24,804 nucleotides of DNA from Bacteroidota bacterium (GTDB lineage Bacteria > Bacteroidota > Bacteroidia > Flavobacteriales > Weeksellaceae). The translations under genes were made by a program, and so were the position numbers. Positions 23,895 to 24,804 of the stretch are shown here, one piece after another; position 1 is the first letter of the stretch; the number at the start of each line of letters is the position of its first letter. The notes under the pieces were generated by a model. The model was not told the origin of the DNA, did not search any database, and saw only the letters and a list, made by a program, of their open reading frames with translations. The DNA lies in contig JAEYOX010000001.1 in assembly GCA_023411265.1 (NCBI GenBank), positions 1 to 24,804 of the forward strand, written 5' to 3'.

Positions 23895-24804
23895 CTAAAA
23901 CAATTTTAATTGCTGCGCTTTAGTTCCAGTGAAGTGTTCTGTTGATAAAGCAGGCATTTTTTTCCCTGAAAAGAATTTCTTCTTACCTAACTCGAAAGTT
24001 TGATGTATCATATCGGCAATATTCCCCTGACCCTGATACCTTTCAAAAAACCTCTTTTCTCCTAAGTTTCCTCCTCTCGTCGAACGAATTAGATTAAGTA
24101 CTTTTTGCGCACGATCCGGAAATGCAGTTTCAATCCATTTCACAAAAACCGGTTCGACTGTATCGTTAAGTCGTACCAAAATGTATCCGAAAGACCGCGC
24201 GCCTGCATCGGACACACTTTTAAGGATGCTGAGGCTTTCGTCACTCGTAAGCCCGGGAATGACGGGGGCTACCATTACATTCACCGGCACTCCATTTTCC
24301 GACAGAATTTCAATTGCTTTCAGTTTGTTTTTTGCAGAAGAAGTTCGTGGCTCCATAGTACGGCGAATGCCTTCATTTAAAGTAGGTATACTCAAAGAAA
24401 CACGCACAAGATTCTGCTCAGCCATCGGTTTTAAAATGTCCAGATCTCTGAGAACCAAAGCATTTTTTGTGATAATACTCACAGGGTGCCGGTAGTCTCT
24501 GCAGAGCTCGAGTAGCTTTCTGGTAATTTGCAACTGTCTTTCTAGGGGTTGGTAGCAGTCGGTATTGCCCGACATCATGATGGTTTTGGGAACATATCCT
24601 TTCTTTTGAAAGAATTTTTCGAGAAGTTCGGGTGCGGATTTTTTCACCATTATTTTCCTTTCAAAATCCACACCCGCAGAATATCCGTAATACTCATGCG
24701 TAGGCCGCGCAAAACAATAGGAACAGCCATGTTCGCACCCCTGATAAGGGTTCATGGAATATTCAAAAGAAAGATCCGGACTATTGATTTTGTTAATAAT
24801 TGTC
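23895..24804 (-). CDS. PA0069-family radical SAM protein, 5' end outside the window
   Basis: This protein of at least 302 residues runs off the right edge. The frame stays open upstream of the ATG at 24755, encoding TIINKINSPDLSFEYS directly before MNPYQGCEHGCSYC, which matches the N-terminal region of PA0069/Rv2578c-type proteins. The true start is therefore beyond base 24804. The CxxxCxxC cluster motif (GCEHGCSYC) binds the 4Fe-4S cluster that cleaves S-adenosylmethionine. SGNTDCYQPLE, RVSLSIPT and VMVAPVIPGLTSDE follow as in the spore-photoproduct-lyase-like branch. The C-terminus ends TKAQQLKLF. The substrate is unknown. It precedes the ABC exporter gene on the same strand, with 50 bases between them. 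Confidence 0.9.
   Translation of the reverse strand, partial: TIINKINSPDLSFEYSMNPYQGCEHGCSYCFARPTHEYYGYSAGVDFERKIMVKKSAPELLEKFFQKKGYVPKTIMMSGNTDCYQPLERQLQITRKLLELCRDYRHPVSIITKNALVLRDLDILKPMAEQNLVRVSLSIPTLNEGIRRTMEPRTSSAKNKLKAIEILSENGVPVNVMVAPVIPGLTSDESLSILKSVSDAGARSFGYILVRLNDTVEPVFVKWIETAFPDRAQKVLNLIRSTRGGNLGEKRFFERYQGQGNIADMIHQTFELGKKKFFSGKKMPALSTEHFTGTKAQQLKLF

Overview
The window looks like a stretch of core chromosome from a member of the Bacteroidota, most likely Flavobacteriia close to Chryseobacterium (Weeksellaceae). The reasons are the AT-rich base composition, several upstream TAnnTTTG -7 promoter boxes, Bacteroidota-only families (DUF4271, DUF4296, YkuD_2-type L,D-transpeptidase), a TonB-dependent receptor, and protein sequences that resemble Chryseobacterium homologues as I remember them. 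I see no insertion sequence, prophage, CRISPR array, tRNA or rRNA. Genes are tightly packed and no gap without a gene exceeds about 120 bases.

Left part (1-4008). The 3' end of an L,D-transpeptidase gene meets a bidirectional terminator. From the right, a three-gene minus-strand unit runs into it: a lipoprotein carrying three copies of a Cys/His motif (GHRCDI), a small Cys-rich exported protein, and a TonB-dependent receptor whose N-terminus carries two tandem heavy-metal-associated (HMA) modules. This is the best candidate for a little-described system. I infer a metal, probably copper, capture and uptake route across the outer membrane.

Middle-left (4083-10334, all minus strand). A histidine kinase/response regulator pair of RprX/RprY type comes first. 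Next are an oligopeptidase B-like S9 peptidase translationally coupled to a conserved 119-residue protein of unknown role, and uroporphyrinogen-III synthase (hemD) behind a DUF4271 membrane protein.

Middle-right (10455-22005, mostly plus strand). One run holds a polyprenol-phosphate mannosyltransferase-like enzyme, a DUF4296 lipoprotein, tgt (queuosine, lacking the usual zinc cysteines) and an LptF/LptG permease. birA lies convergent to the permease. From a divergent promoter the next run reads rsfS, ftsH, a LUD-domain protein, cdsA and psd, so ribosome silencing, membrane proteolysis and phosphatidylethanolamine synthesis sit together. A lipoprotein of unknown role and a CPA2-type cation:proton antiporter with a cytoplasmic USP-like tail follow.

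Right end (22012-24804, minus strand). An MsbA-type ABC exporter and a PA0069-family radical SAM protein that runs off the window edge. Most genes here are housekeeping; the novelty is concentrated in the first 4 kb.
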